A DNA stretch of 64,000 nucleotides from Archangium sp. (GCA_030695565.1 JAUYRZ010000027.1:179538-243537), one strand, 5' to 3'. Positions 1 through 8,390 are shown, counted from the first letter of the stretch. Notes: generated by a model from the letters alone, not told the origin. Program-made: numbers and translations.

Positions 1-1
1 T

Positions 2-946
2 GGCGGCTTCGTCGCCACGTTCTCCAACGTGCACGGCAACGCCTGGTGGCTCGAGACGGCGATCAGCGCCAACCAGGCCGTGGCGGGCGCCGACGTGCGC
101 ATCAACAGCGGGCTGTGGCGCGTCATGACCCGGCAAGCGGGGGGAACGTGGGCCGCCTCGTATCAAGTGGGCCGCGGCGCGATCGTCGAGTTCCGGGCTC
201 GCACGTCGACGGGCGCGCTGGCGATGTCCTCTGGGTATCTGTGGCCCGATGCCACACGGTTGGGCGCACCGGGCGATCGGTGCTCGGCGGGGTGCGCGAG
301 TGGCCGGTTGTGCTGCCAGGTCTCACCGCTGAACAACGTCGCCGACTCGAGCAAACGCTTCGCGTGTCTGTCCCCGGTCAACAGCCGATGCCCCGCTCCC
401 GACTTGGAGGTCGACGCTGACAATCTGACCAACTGGTACGTCGAGACGCGCACCTTCGGCACGGCGTCGTGCGCGGTCTCTGAAGGCTGCGTGAATGTCT
501 CAGGCGTGCGCCGGTTGCTTCGCTTCCCCACGCTCACCGAGAACACCGGCACGCGTGACCTGGTGCTCGGTGACCCCTCGGTCTCACCGAACCTCTTCGA
601 GTACGGCGAATGCCACGGGCACTATCACTTCGAAGGCTACGCCACGTATCGGCTGGTGCGCGGCGACGGCAGCGTGGTCGGCACCGGGCGAAAGCAGTCG
701 TTCTGCCTGGGTGACAACCTGCGCTTTTCGGGGCCGCACTACGATCCGCAGTACCACTGCAACTACCAGGGCATCACCGCGGGCTGGGGCGACGAGTACA
801 TCGCGGCGCTCGATTGCCAGTGGATCGACGTGACCAACGTGGCGCCGGGCTCGTACTTCCTCGAGGTCATCGTCAACCCGACCCGGGACTTGTTCGAGAG
901 CAACTTCACGAACAACACGGCGCGGGTGCCGGTGACGCTCCGGTAG
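2..946 (+). CDS. Expansin-like/lysyl oxidase-domain protein, 5' truncated by window edge
   Basis: The frame is open from base 2, so the true start lies outside the window. The ATG at 29 is probably internal. The first ~85 visible residues (NAWWLETAI, AGADVRI, WRVMTR) resemble the cellulose-binding C-terminal domain of expansins. A Cys-rich linker follows (CSAGCASGRLCC). The C-terminal ~170 residues look like a lysyl oxidase domain: the copper-type motif GECHGHYHFEGY near 607-640, and a closing segment ending in LFESNFTNNTARV, typical of the LOX end. Lysyl oxidases are secreted copper amine oxidases. In bacteria the substrate is usually unknown. The protein is probably exported, but the signal peptide is not visible. 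Confidence 0.75.
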   Translation, partial: GGFVATFSNVHGNAWWLETAISANQAVAGADVRINSGLWRVMTRQAGGTWAASYQVGRGAIVEFRARTSTGALAMSSGYLWPDATRLGAPGDRCSAGCASGRLCCQVSPLNNVADSSKRFACLSPVNSRCPAPDLEVDADNLTNWYVETRTFGTASCAVSEGCVNVSGVRRLLRFPTLTENTGTRDLVLGDPSVSPNLFEYGECHGHYHFEGYATYRLVRGDGSVVGTGRKQSFCLGDNLRFSGPHYDPQYHCNYQGITAGWGDEYIAALDCQWIDVTNVAPGSYFLEVIVNPTRDLFESNFTNNTARVPVTLR

Positions 947-1035
947 AAAATGGGTCGGGAAATGGCCGGAAACTGCCAACCTCTTTGACAGCTGAGGTGG
1001 CAAACGCAGCGGGGGAGGGGTCCGATAACCCCTTC

Positions 1036-1758
1036 ATGCGACCCATCGCCGGCTTCTCCAGTGCGCTCCCCCAGTTCAACCTCGTCGGCGGCCCGAAGCA
1101 CAAGCCTGCGGCCAAGCGCGAGAAGCTGACGATCGCCACGGTCAACGACGACTTCACCGACGACAAGAGCCGGCTGAAGCGCCTCAACAAGGTCACCGAC
1201 GTGATGCTGGTGCAGGAGGCCAAGGGCACCCACATCCGCAAGGTGATGAAGGGCACGGACAGCGGCGTTCACCAGGATCGTTCATCCGAAGATCGCGCCG
1301 GCTCGGCCGTGGTGTGGGATCGCAAAGACGCCCGCTCCACCGACCGCGGGTTGAAGCTCGCGTCGACCAAGGGCTCGGGCGTGCTCAACCGCTGGGTCAC
1401 CTGGGTCGACCTCAAGGTGGGCGACAAGAAGGTGCGCATGGTCTCGGTGCACCGCCCGCCGGGGTACGCGAGCAAGCTGTGGCCGCAGTTCGATCGCAAC
1501 CTGCGCGCCTTCATCAAGCAGACCCGCCACGCGAAGATGCCCCTGGTGATCGGCATGGACGCGAACACTGAGAGCTACGGCCGCTTCGCGCGCGCCGCCG
1601 GCATGAAGTGGCACGCGCCCAAGGGCCCCACCGCGCACGGCAAGGTGATCGACGGCTTCCTCGCTTCGCCCGGCATCAAGTTCCAGAACCTGCGCCGGCT
1701 CGACAAGGGCCCCAGCGATCACACGCCGGTCGTGGCCGACATCGTGCTGCCCCGCTGA
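1036..1758 (+). CDS. Endonuclease/exonuclease/phosphatase-like protein
   Basis: A 240-residue protein starting at the ATG at 1036 (MRPIAGFSSALPQF). An open frame continues upstream, but it overlaps the preceding gene and looks non-coding. EEP-fold signs are VMLVQEAKG (the Q-E pair), MVSVHRPPG, VIGMDANTE (the D-x-N motif) and GPSDHTPVVADI (the C-terminal S-D-H). These fit the metal-dependent DNase I/exonuclease III/phosphodiesterase superfamily. No signal peptide or membrane segment is visible, so it is probably cytoplasmic, or a phage-endolysin-like nuclease relative. The substrate cannot be deduced. It is convergent with the following SDR gene, only 6 bp apart. Confidence 0.75.
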   Translation: MRPIAGFSSALPQFNLVGGPKHKPAAKREKLTIATVNDDFTDDKSRLKRLNKVTDVMLVQEAKGTHIRKVMKGTDSGVHQDRSSEDRAGSAVVWDRKDARSTDRGLKLASTKGSGVLNRWVTWVDLKVGDKKVRMVSVHRPPGYASKLWPQFDRNLRAFIKQTRHAKMPLVIGMDANTESYGRFARAAGMKWHAPKGPTAHGKVIDGFLASPGIKFQNLRRLDKGPSDHTPVVADIVLPR

Positions 1759-1764
1759 TCAGCT

Positions 1765-2619
1765 TCAGCTCTCAGCTCTGAAGGCACTGACCCATTCGAG
1801 ACTCTTGTCCCACAGGGCCTTCGCTGCCGCCGGGTCGTCCGCCAACACGTTGCAGGGGCGCTCTTCACCGTCCTGGCCGTAGTAGCGGCCGTTGTGCTCG
1901 GCGAGCTCGGGCGCGGTTGCGCAATGCAGGCTCGCGGTCGCGCCTCGAGCGGGCGTGCGCATGAACCACATCGCGATGGTGCGCAGCGGCCAGGCGGTGG
2001 TGCGCCAGATGTCAGAGGCGATCACCCCCGGATGCAGCGCGTAGCTGTGCACACCCTGGTTGCCCCAGCGCCGCGCGAGCTCCTTGCTGAAGAGCACGTT
2101 GGCCAGCTTGCTCGCCTGGTACTCGGGCCAGCCGGTGGCCGAGCGCGTCGGCTGTTGCACGGTCGAGAGCTCGAGCGGCGTGTGGGTGCGCTCATGGGCA
2201 CGGCTGGCCACCACCACCACGCGCGAAGGAGCGGCGAGCGAACGTTGAAGCTCGAGCGTGAGCAGGAAGTGGCCGAGGTGATTGACGCCGAAGGTGGTCT
2301 CGAAGCCCTGCTTCGTCACGCCCTTCACGCGCGCGAGCCCGGCGTTGAGAATCAGCACGTCGAGCTTCACGTTCTTCGCGTTGAAGGCCGCAGCGCAGCG
2401 TTGCACCGACGCGAGATCGTCGAGCGCCAATTCGAGGAAGTGCAGGTTTGAGTTGCCTGTCTCCTTCGTGATCGCCTCCATCACGGGGCGCGTCTTCTCT
2501 TCACTGCGGCAGGCGAAGAAGACGGTGGCGCCGCGACGCGCGAGTTCCTTCGCGGTCTCAGCGCCGATGCCGGTGTTGGCGCCCGTGATGAGCACGTTTT
2601 TTTGGAAGGGAGCCGTCAT
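1765..2619 (-). CDS. Short-chain dehydrogenase/reductase, retinol-dehydrogenase-like
   Basis: A 284-residue classical SDR. It has the cofactor glycine motif LITGANTGIGAE near the N-terminus, ILNAGLA in the middle and the catalytic Y-x-x-x-K in PEYQASKLANVLF. The sequence resembles the RDH/WW-domain oxidoreductase-type SDRs that use NADP(H) on lipophilic carbonyls or alcohols. The actual substrate is unknown. It is the last gene of a minus-strand operon. Its ATG overlaps the stop of the upstream ATPase gene by 4 bp, indicating translational coupling. A related SDR lies at 6782-7606. Confidence 0.85.
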   Translation of the reverse strand: MTAPFQKNVLITGANTGIGAETAKELARRGATVFFACRSEEKTRPVMEAITKETGNSNLHFLELALDDLASVQRCAAAFNAKNVKLDVLILNAGLARVKGVTKQGFETTFGVNHLGHFLLTLELQRSLAAPSRVVVVASRAHERTHTPLELSTVQQPTRSATGWPEYQASKLANVLFSKELARRWGNQGVHSYALHPGVIASDIWRTTAWPLRTIAMWFMRTPARGATASLHCATAPELAEHNGRYYGQDGEERPCNVLADDPAAAKALWDKSLEWVSAFRAES

Positions 2620-3239
2620 GGGATCCTGCCATCCACCAGATGTAAAAACCGCCCGCCCAGCCGCTCGGCTTCTTCTCGAGCGTGCGTGACCAACAACGTC
2701 ACCAACTGCTCCGCTTCGACCAACTCTCTGAGCTCACGGACCAGCTCATCCCTCAGCCCGGAGTCGAGCGAAGAGAACGGCTCATCGAGCAGCAACACGC
2801 GAGGCGCGCGCGCCAACGCACGGGCCAGCGCGACACGTTGCGCCTCGCCGCCTGACAGCGTCGAAGGTTTGCGCTGCGCCGCGCCCTGCAGCCGAAGGCG
2901 CTCCATCCACCGCGACACGTCGTGCGGAGTCCGCGCGCCGAACGCCACGTTCTGCTCCACCGTGAGATGCGGAAACAGCGCGGACGACTGGAACACGTAG
3001 CCGACCTCGCGCCGCTCCGGAGGCAGCGAATACCGCTCATCGCTCCACACCGTCTGATTGAGACGAACGAAACCCGCGTCGAGGGTCATCAGCCCGGAGA
3101 TCGCCCGCAGGGTCGAAGTCTTGCCGCTCCCCGACGGCCCGAACAACGTGGTGACGCCGACGCCGGCCTCCAGCGAGAGATCGAGCGTGAAGGTGCCGAA
3201 CTGAGCGAGCAGCTTCGCCTGCAGCACGTCACCGCGCAT
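2616..3239 (-). CDS. modC: Molybdate-type ABC transporter ATP-binding protein, short ModC
   Basis: A 207-residue ABC ATPase with Walker A GPSGSGKTS, a Q-loop in YVFQSSALFPHLTV, the signature LSGGEAQRVALARALA, Walker B LLLDEPFSSLD and a switch His in VTHAREEA. It energises the adjacent ModB permease, probably for molybdate or a related oxyanion. Typical ModC proteins are near 350 residues because of a C-terminal TOBE/Mop domain, which is absent here. The gene overlaps modB by 11 bp and the downstream SDR by 4 bp. No modA-like binding protein is visible in the window, so the substrate assignment rests on the similarity of ModB and ModC. Confidence 0.82.
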   Translation of the reverse strand: MRGDVLQAKLLAQFGTFTLDLSLEAGVGVTTLFGPSGSGKTSTLRAISGLMTLDAGFVRLNQTVWSDERYSLPPERREVGYVFQSSALFPHLTVEQNVAFGARTPHDVSRWMERLRLQGAAQRKPSTLSGGEAQRVALARALARAPRVLLLDEPFSSLDSGLRDELVRELRELVEAEQLVTLLVTHAREEAERLGGRFLHLVDGRIP

Positions 3240-3909
3240 GAGGTCGCCTCCCCAGCCACTGCACCGACGCGATCAACACCACCGCGAGCACGGTCAACGC
3301 GACGGCGAGCGAACGTGCATCGGCTTCACGACCGGCGAGCACGGCGTCATAGAGCGCGAGGGCGGCGGTCTGGGTCTCACCGGGAATGTTGCCGGCGATC
3401 ATCAAGGTCACTCCGAAGTCACCACACGCGCGGGCAAAACCCAGCAGCAGCCCCGCGGCCACGCCCCGCGACGCGAGCGGAAGCGCGACGCGGCTGAGCG
3501 CGCCGAGCCGCGACGCGCCGAGTGTGCGGGCGGCGTCGAGCAGGGTGGGGTCGACCGCGTCGATGGCCGCGCGCGCGCTCTGCAGCACCAACGGCAACGC
3601 GGTGATGGTGGCGGCGATCACCGCGCCGGTGCGGGTGAAGACGAAGGAGCTGCCGGTGAGCCACTCCCACGCAGCACCCAGCGCACTGCGCCTTCCCAGC
3701 AGGGTGAGCAGGTAATACCCGAGCACGGTGGGGGGCAGCACCAGCGGAGCGGTGAGCACCGCGTCGACCACGCCTGCGATCCTCTTTCCATGCGTCAGGG
3801 CGATCAACGCCAGCGCCGAAGTGCCCGCGAGCAACGTCGCCAGCACCGCGATCTGCAGCGACAGCGCGAGCGGCTCGAGCAACACGGCGGTCAGGAGGTG
3901 AACAGCCAT
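3229..3909 (-). CDS. modB: Molybdate-type ABC transporter permease ModB
   Basis: A 226-residue inner-membrane permease. It begins at the ATG at 3909 (MAVHLLTAVLLEPLALSLQI). The longer frame upstream is a shadow of the DoxX gene. About five hydrophobic segments are visible. They are followed by the EAA-type loop ARTLGASRLGALSRVALPL, which docks onto the ATPase, and by ARACGDFGVTLMIAGNIPG, a stretch typical of ModB/CysT-type permeases. It overlaps the upstream DoxX gene by 19 bp and the downstream modC by 11 bp. This is a tightly coupled membrane transporter unit that lacks a recognisable ModA here. Confidence 0.85.
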   Translation of the reverse strand: MAVHLLTAVLLEPLALSLQIAVLATLLAGTSALALIALTHGKRIAGVVDAVLTAPLVLPPTVLGYYLLTLLGRRSALGAAWEWLTGSSFVFTRTGAVIAATITALPLVLQSARAAIDAVDPTLLDAARTLGASRLGALSRVALPLASRGVAAGLLLGFARACGDFGVTLMIAGNIPGETQTAALALYDAVLAGREADARSLAVALTVLAVVLIASVQWLGRRPHAR

Positions 3910-4253
3910 GCCCAGGCGATGAACACGGCCTGCAGCGGGAGCCGCGCCCACAACGCCCACGTCGGCATGGGCTTCTTGCCCAGCGGGATGCGGTTGATGG
4001 CCATGTTCACGTTCGCCGGGAACACCGCGATGAAGAGCGCGACCAACCCCCACGCGGCGAGGTGCTGGGTGGCGGGGATCAGCAGGCCGACCCCGCCCAT
4101 GATCTCGAAGACGCCCGAGATGGCCACCAGCGCTGCAGGGGCCGGCAGCCACTTCGGCACGATCTTCACGAAGCCGCGCGGTGAGACGAAGTGCATCACG
4201 CCCGCGAAGGTCATGATGCCGGCGAGCAACCACTTCAGAATGATCAGGATCAT
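3891..4253 (-). CDS. DoxX-like four-helix membrane protein
   Basis: A 120-residue protein starting at the ATG at 4253 (MILIILKWLLAGIMTF). It has four hydrophobic segments and the DoxX-family features GVMHFVSPRGFVKIVP and SGVFEIMGGVGLLIP. DoxX-like proteins are small integral membrane proteins, some linked to quinone or redox stress functions. No specific reaction can be assigned. It overlaps the methyltransferase gene upstream by 4 bp and modB downstream by 19 bp, so it is translated as part of the same minus-strand operon. Confidence 0.8.
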   Translation of the reverse strand: MILIILKWLLAGIMTFAGVMHFVSPRGFVKIVPKWLPAPAALVAISGVFEIMGGVGLLIPATQHLAAWGLVALFIAVFPANVNMAINRIPLGKKPMPTWALWARLPLQAVFIAWAWLFTS

Positions 4254-4852
4254 CGGCGGGTGTCTCGCGGCGCTTCGAGCGCGAAGAAGGGGAGGTTGGC
4301 GCGACGGGCGGCATAGAGGCCGCCACCGACTTCGCGGAAGTGCGGCAGGAGGCGCTTGCGATACCAGGCGGCGGGCCGCAGCTCGACGCGCAGATCGGTG
4401 CGGTGCGCGTCGATGGCGTCCTTCATGTCGTCTTGGGTGATCGCCTCGAGATACAGAAACCCACCGCACATCGCGGCCAGGTTCTCGATCGCCGCAGAGG
4501 CGCCCGTCGCATCGGTGATGTACGGCAGCACGCCCTGGCAGATCACCAGCTCGAACTGCTTTTCCAGGCGAAAGGTCGAGATGTCGGCCTGCTGATGGCC
4601 GTACTTGCGGCAGATCTCCCGGTCGAGCTCGGTGGAGATCACCGTCGTGCCCTTGCGGTTCTTCTTGAGCCACTGGCCCCACCAACCCAGGCCCGCGCCG
4701 ACGTCGAGCACGTCGATCAGGTCGACCCCGAACCACTCGATGAGACCCACCACGCCCGAGATCAAATGGGCGTGGCGCTTCTGGTCGTACACCCGCGTCG
4801 AGGGATCTTTGTAGAAGCGGCGGTAGTAGGCCTCGTCGAACTGCAGCGTCAC
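4250..4852 (-). CDS. Class I SAM-dependent methyltransferase
   Basis: A 200-residue protein with motif I DVLDVGAGLGWWGQW, an acidic strand-2 end (ISTELDREIC) and a post-motif FELVICQGVLPYI. This is a Rossmann-fold SAM methyltransferase of the type acting on small molecules or unknown acceptors. The substrate is not evident. GTG start at 4852, overlapping the stop of the SRPBCC gene by 4 bp. The ATG of the DoxX gene overlaps its own stop. It is the second gene of the six-gene minus-strand operon. Confidence 0.78.
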   Translation of the reverse strand: MTLQFDEAYYRRFYKDPSTRVYDQKRHAHLISGVVGLIEWFGVDLIDVLDVGAGLGWWGQWLKKNRKGTTVISTELDREICRKYGHQQADISTFRLEKQFELVICQGVLPYITDATGASAAIENLAAMCGGFLYLEAITQDDMKDAIDAHRTDLRVELRPAAWYRKRLLPHFREVGGGLYAARRANLPFFALEAPRDTRR

Positions 4853-5460
4853 GGCGTGCCGGCGTCCACGGCGGCTTCGACCGGGGCAGGAGGCGCAGCA
4901 GCAGCAGCAACGTCGGCGGCCTGTTTGGCGGCCGCTTCTTCGGAGACCTTCTTCATGCTGGCCAGACCCTTCTCGAAGTCGGGGCCGACCATCTTGTCCA
5001 TGTCGATGAACAGGCTCATCGCCTTGCTCACGAAGTTGTTGGTGCCGCTCATGGTCCAGGTGACCGTGGTGCCTTCGCCCGTCTTCGCGAAGTCGAAGTC
5101 GGTGCGGTTGTTGGCGGCGAAGGGCGCGGTGAAGTTGAGGTCGAGGCCCAGGTGCTCGGCGGGCTTCGCGTCGGTGATCTTCATGTTGCCTTCACCGACG
5201 TCTTTGTTGCCCACCCAGGCGTAGCCAGCGCCGACGCCTGAAGGCACTTCGTTGAAGGTGCGCTTCATCGTGGGGTCCATCTGGTCCCACGGACTCCAGG
5301 CGTTCCACGACTTGAAGTCGTCGACCTGGTCGTAGACCACCTCGGCAGGCGCGTTGATCAGCAGCGAGCGTTTGATCTCGAAGGTGCCCGGCCGGGTGGC
5401 GACCACGACGAGGAAGATGACGATCAACACGGCGACGGCGCCGAGGATTTTCTTGGCCAT
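4849..5460 (-). CDS. Membrane-anchored SRPBCC (polyketide-cyclase-like) protein
   Basis: A 203-residue protein starting at the ATG at 5460 (MAKKILGAVAVLIVIF). An alternative start 42 bp upstream adds residues that do not look like a signal. There is one N-terminal membrane segment. A START/SRPBCC fold follows: PAEVVYDQVDDFKSWNAWSP is the hallmark opening, ending near KGLASMKKVSEEA. An Ala/Pro-rich tail closes the protein. The family binds hydrophobic ligands. The ligand is unknown. First gene of the operon that ends in the SDR at 1765. It diverges from the ArsC/Spx-like gene across about 60 bp. Confidence 0.75.
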   Translation of the reverse strand: MAKKILGAVAVLIVIFLVVVATRPGTFEIKRSLLINAPAEVVYDQVDDFKSWNAWSPWDQMDPTMKRTFNEVPSGVGAGYAWVGNKDVGEGNMKITDAKPAEHLGLDLNFTAPFAANNRTDFDFAKTGEGTTVTWTMSGTNNFVSKAMSLFIDMDKMVGPDFEKGLASMKKVSEEAAAKQAADVAAAAAPPAPVEAAVDAGTP

Positions 5461-5520
5461 GGGGCCGGTTCGTAGCGCAAGGCGCGCCAGTAGAAAGCGC
5501 AAACAGCTACGGTGCCGCGC

Positions 5521-5886
5521 ATGAAATCAGCCCCCCGGCCCCTGGTGCTTTCGTACTCCGGCTGCTCGACCTGCAAGAAGGCGCTGAAGTGGCTCGCCTC
5601 GAAGGGGGTCGACGCCCAGGTACGCGCGATCGTCGAGGAGCCGCCCACCAGGGCCGAGCTGGAGCAGTGGATCCCCAAGAGCGGCAAACCGGTGAAGAAG
5701 TGGCTCAATACCTCGGGTCTCAGCTACCGCGCCCTGGGCAAGGAGAAGCTCGATGCGGCCAGCGAGACCGAGGTGAAGAAGCTGCTCGCGGCCGACGGCA
5801 AGCTGGTGAAGCGGCCCGTGCTGGTGGCGGGCTCCACCGTGCTGGTGGGCTTCAAGGAAGACGAGTGGGCAGCTGCGTTCCGTTGA
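5521..5886 (+). CDS. ArsC/Spx-family thioredoxin-fold protein
   Basis: A 121-residue protein (ATG 5521; a GTG at 5512 would add three residues). It has the CxxC motif YSGCSTCKKALKWL at the N-terminus and a conserved C-terminal KRPVLVAGSTVLVGFKEDEW, as in the ArsC/Spx/YffB family. Members are glutathione- or thioredoxin-linked reductases or, in Firmicutes, transcription regulators. No arsenic genes are nearby, so I would not call it an arsenate reductase. Its 3' end overlaps the convergent AlkB-like gene by 35 bp. Confidence 0.82.
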   Translation: MKSAPRPLVLSYSGCSTCKKALKWLASKGVDAQVRAIVEEPPTRAELEQWIPKSGKPVKKWLNTSGLSYRALGKEKLDAASETEVKKLLAADGKLVKRPVLVAGSTVLVGFKEDEWAAAFR

Positions 5887-6721
5887 GCTCGGCCTCGAAG
5901 TGCGGCGATGACGCGGCGAGCTGCGCCACGTAGCCGCGCACCTGCGCCTGGGCATCAGCGCTGAACTCCCGCAGCGACTTGATGTGCTCTTCCGGCACGA
6001 AGCGAAACGACACGCTGATCCTGCGCAAGCGGAAGTCATCCAACACGGTGGGCATCACCGGGCTGTCGCCGTGCCGCACGCGCACCACGCGATGGTAGAG
6101 CGAGTCTTTGTAGTGAGGCCCGCTCAGGATCACGACCGAACGATTGGCGAGCCACACCGAGAGCTCCGGAGTCTCGGGCTTCGCGCCATCGACGAACTCG
6201 AACAGCGCAGGCTGGCCCAGCGAGAACATCACCACGGGCCCCGGCTCTCCATCGCGGTGCATCTTGAGGCGGGCCAGGTCGACCGGCTGCACGCGGCCCT
6301 TCGCGTCTCTGGTCAGCTCGCTGCCGTAGTAGTTGATGAGGCAGGTGTTGGGCTGTTGGCCGCGCTCTTCTGCGGTCTGGTGTTCGGCGAGCTTCGGGGC
6401 GAGCCGCTCGAGAATGCTCACCAACCCGGGGGCCATCGGCTCAGCACGCAGGCACTTCTCCTCCAGGTGATTCGGAGCGGAGTAGTAGCCCAGGCACGCG
6501 AACTGCCACGCGCCCAGCCAGTACACGGGCCGGGTCAACCGGCGCGAGCCCTGGCCTTCCCGGGTGGCGCGATCGCCCACGTAGCGCGACTCCCAGAGCG
6601 GCTTGAGCGAGCCGAAGTACTGCAGGAGCGCCTCGCTCTCGGCCTCGGTGATGAAACGCGGCAGATACGAGAAGCCCGGGTTCTCGATCGGCTCTGTGCC
6701 TCGGAGGGGTTCCACGGCCAT
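5852..6721 (-). CDS. AlkB-like 2-oxoglutarate/Fe(II) dioxygenase
   Basis: A 289-residue protein starting at the ATG at 6721. Visible signatures of the AlkB family are CLINYY, the iron ligands H-x-D in LKMHRDGEPG, the distal His in SLYHRVVRV and the 2-oxoglutarate-binding R-x5-R in RRISVSFRFV. The family oxidatively demethylates nucleic acids, or occasionally proteins. It is longer than E. coli AlkB (216 residues) because of N- and C-terminal extensions. It could act on alkylated DNA or RNA, but the substrate is not given by sequence. Convergent with, and overlapping, the Spx-like gene. Confidence 0.82.
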   Translation of the reverse strand: MAVEPLRGTEPIENPGFSYLPRFITEAESEALLQYFGSLKPLWESRYVGDRATREGQGSRRLTRPVYWLGAWQFACLGYYSAPNHLEEKCLRAEPMAPGLVSILERLAPKLAEHQTAEERGQQPNTCLINYYGSELTRDAKGRVQPVDLARLKMHRDGEPGPVVMFSLGQPALFEFVDGAKPETPELSVWLANRSVVILSGPHYKDSLYHRVVRVRHGDSPVMPTVLDDFRLRRISVSFRFVPEEHIKSLREFSADAQAQVRGYVAQLAASSPHFEAELNGTQLPTRLP

Positions 6722-6781
6722 GCGGTGCACCTACTCCATCAGCAGCGAGACAGTCGCGGCCTTCCCTGACACAAACGCGGC

Positions 6782-7606
6782 ATGCACGGGAAGGTCGCCA
6801 TCGTCACGGGGGCAAACACGGGTCTGGGGTTCGAGACGGCTCGCGGCCTGCTCGAAAAGGGTGCCACGGTCGTTCTCGGCTGCCGTGATCTCGAGAAGGG
6901 CGAGAAGGCACGCGCGGAGCTCGTCGCGAGCACGGGCAATCAGGCCGCAACCGTGATGCTGGTCGATTTGGCCAACCTCGCGCGGCTGCGAAACTTCGCT
7001 GCGAAGTTCGAGGCCCAGTTTCAGCGGCTCGATCTGCTCGTTCACAACGCCGGGGTCTGGCCGCGCACCCGCCGCAAGACGGTGGATGGTTTCGAGCTGA
7101 CCCTGGGCGTCAATCACCTGGGGCCGTTCTTCCTCACGCACCTGCTGCGCCCGATGCTCGAGCGCAGTGCGCCTTCGCGCGTGGTGGTGGTGACCTCGTC
7201 GTTGCACATCAGCGCCGCGATCGACTTCGAGGATCTGCAGTTCAAGGTGCGCAAACACCAGGGCGGCATCGCGTACGGCCAGTCGAAGCTGTGCAACGTG
7301 ATGTTCACCCACGCGCTGGCGCGCCGCCTCGAAGGCAAGGGTGTCACGGTCAACTCGGTGCACCCGGGTGTGGTGGCGACCGAGCTCACGAGAGAAGCGC
7401 CCGCACGTGCAGCCCCGGTGCGCGGGCTGCTCACGCCTCGAGAAGGTGCGGTCGGCTCGCTCCACCTGGCGACCTCGCCCGAGCTCGACGGCGTCAGTGG
7501 CCGCTACTTCGAAGGTACGGTGGAGAAGACGCCTTCGAACTTCAGCCAGGATGTCGAGGCGCAAGAGCGCCTTTGGGCGATGTCGCTGGCGCTGCTCAAG
7601 CTCTAA
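6782..7606 (+). CDS. Short-chain dehydrogenase/reductase, retinol-dehydrogenase-like
   Basis: A 274-residue classical SDR with the N-terminal VAIVTGANTGLGFE, the LLVHNAGVW motif, Ser in VVVTSSLHIS and the active-site Y-x-x-x-K in IAYGQSKLCNVMF. The tail VNSVHPGVVATELTRE is typical of the RDH-like subgroup, as in the gene at 1765-2619, so the two may be paralogues. The substrate is unknown. It diverges from the AlkB-like gene with about 60 bp between starts. Its stop overlaps the end of the convergent methyltransferase gene by 4 bp. Confidence 0.86.
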   Translation: MHGKVAIVTGANTGLGFETARGLLEKGATVVLGCRDLEKGEKARAELVASTGNQAATVMLVDLANLARLRNFAAKFEAQFQRLDLLVHNAGVWPRTRRKTVDGFELTLGVNHLGPFFLTHLLRPMLERSAPSRVVVVTSSLHISAAIDFEDLQFKVRKHQGGIAYGQSKLCNVMFTHALARRLEGKGVTVNSVHPGVVATELTREAPARAAPVRGLLTPREGAVGSLHLATSPELDGVSGRYFEGTVEKTPSNFSQDVEAQERLWAMSLALLKL

Positions 7607-8373
7607 GTGTCCCCCTCTCCCTTCAGGCCCTTCAGGAGAGGGTTGGGGTGAGGGCCGAGCAGCCTGTGTCGCTGCATCGAAGCCCCCGCCATGCGCCTGG
7701 GCTCCTTCAGCCGGCGAGCCCTGAAGAGCAAATTGTGCGGAGTCACCGTGGGAGCGACGAACGGAACCACCGTCGTCTCCCAGCCGGCAGCTTCGAGCCG
7801 CAGCGTGCGTTCACCGTCGACGAAGGCGTGAAGGAAACGTTTCTGCACCTCGGAGTGGCCGGGCATTCCCAGCTCGTCAGCGCGTTGTTTCGCGGTCGCC
7901 CACGAAGGAATCGTCGCGCCGTAACAACACGGCACCAGCAGCAGCCACTTCGCCTCGCACGCCAGCGCAGCGTCGATGACCGCGTCTGAAGCAGGCCCGC
8001 ACGCGTGGAGCGCAGTGACGATCGCCGGGCTCCTCGGCCAGAACGAAGGCTCCGCCACGTCGCCGTGATGCAGCTCGATCTTCGCAGCGCGGGTGAGCTT
8101 GCGCATCGCGTGCCTCACATCAGCCAGGCGCTTCTCTTCGCGCTCGATGACCACCAGGTTCTCGAACCCCAGCAACTCGACGGCCAGCAGGCCCAGGTAC
8201 GACTTGCCGGCGGCGACGTCGACCAGCGTTCCTTCGCGGCCGAGCCGCGCGAGCTCATTGAGCAACGCCGCGACCTCGACCGCCTTCTTCAAATCTTCCC
8301 GGCGCAGTGACGTGCCTGAGGCGTCGATGAACATCGACTGCAGTTTTGCTTCGACGTCGGCGGGCGTGACCAC
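7603..8373 (-). CDS. SAM-dependent methyltransferase with repeat-derived C-terminus
   Basis: A 256-residue protein (GTG 8373) with motif I LVDVAAGKSYLGLLAVE, NLVVIEREEK at strand 2, and TALHACGPASDAVIDAAL followed by LLLVPCCYGATI. The HACG/PCC pair is typical of the METTL25/RRNAD-like methyltransferase group, whose acceptors may be RNA or protein. The last ~15 residues (PHPNPLLKGLKGEGDT) are encoded by a dispersed palindromic repeat, so the native C-terminus was probably shorter. Convergent with the SDR. Downstream of the RlmI-like methyltransferase gene on the same strand. Confidence 0.75.
   Translation of the reverse strand: MVTPADVEAKLQSMFIDASGTSLRREDLKKAVEVAALLNELARLGREGTLVDVAAGKSYLGLLAVELLGFENLVVIEREEKRLADVRHAMRKLTRAAKIELHHGDVAEPSFWPRSPAIVTALHACGPASDAVIDAALACEAKWLLLVPCCYGATIPSWATAKQRADELGMPGHSEVQKRFLHAFVDGERTLRLEAAGWETTVVPFVAPTVTPHNLLFRARRLKEPRRMAGASMQRHRLLGPHPNPLLKGLKGEGDT
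7611..7655. repeat. Dispersed palindromic repeat, copy 1
   Basis: Core CCCTCTCCC, a loop containing a TTCAGG duplication, then GGAGAGGG followed by TTGGGGTGAGGGC. It lies inside the 3' coding end of the methyltransferase gene and supplies its stop-proximal codons. Confidence 0.85.
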
Positions 8374-8390
8374 GAACCGTCATGTACCCC

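Noticed and set aside
985..990. TTGACA box before the EEP gene
   Set aside because: No acceptable -10 sequence at 16-18 bp spacing, so I did not call a promoter.
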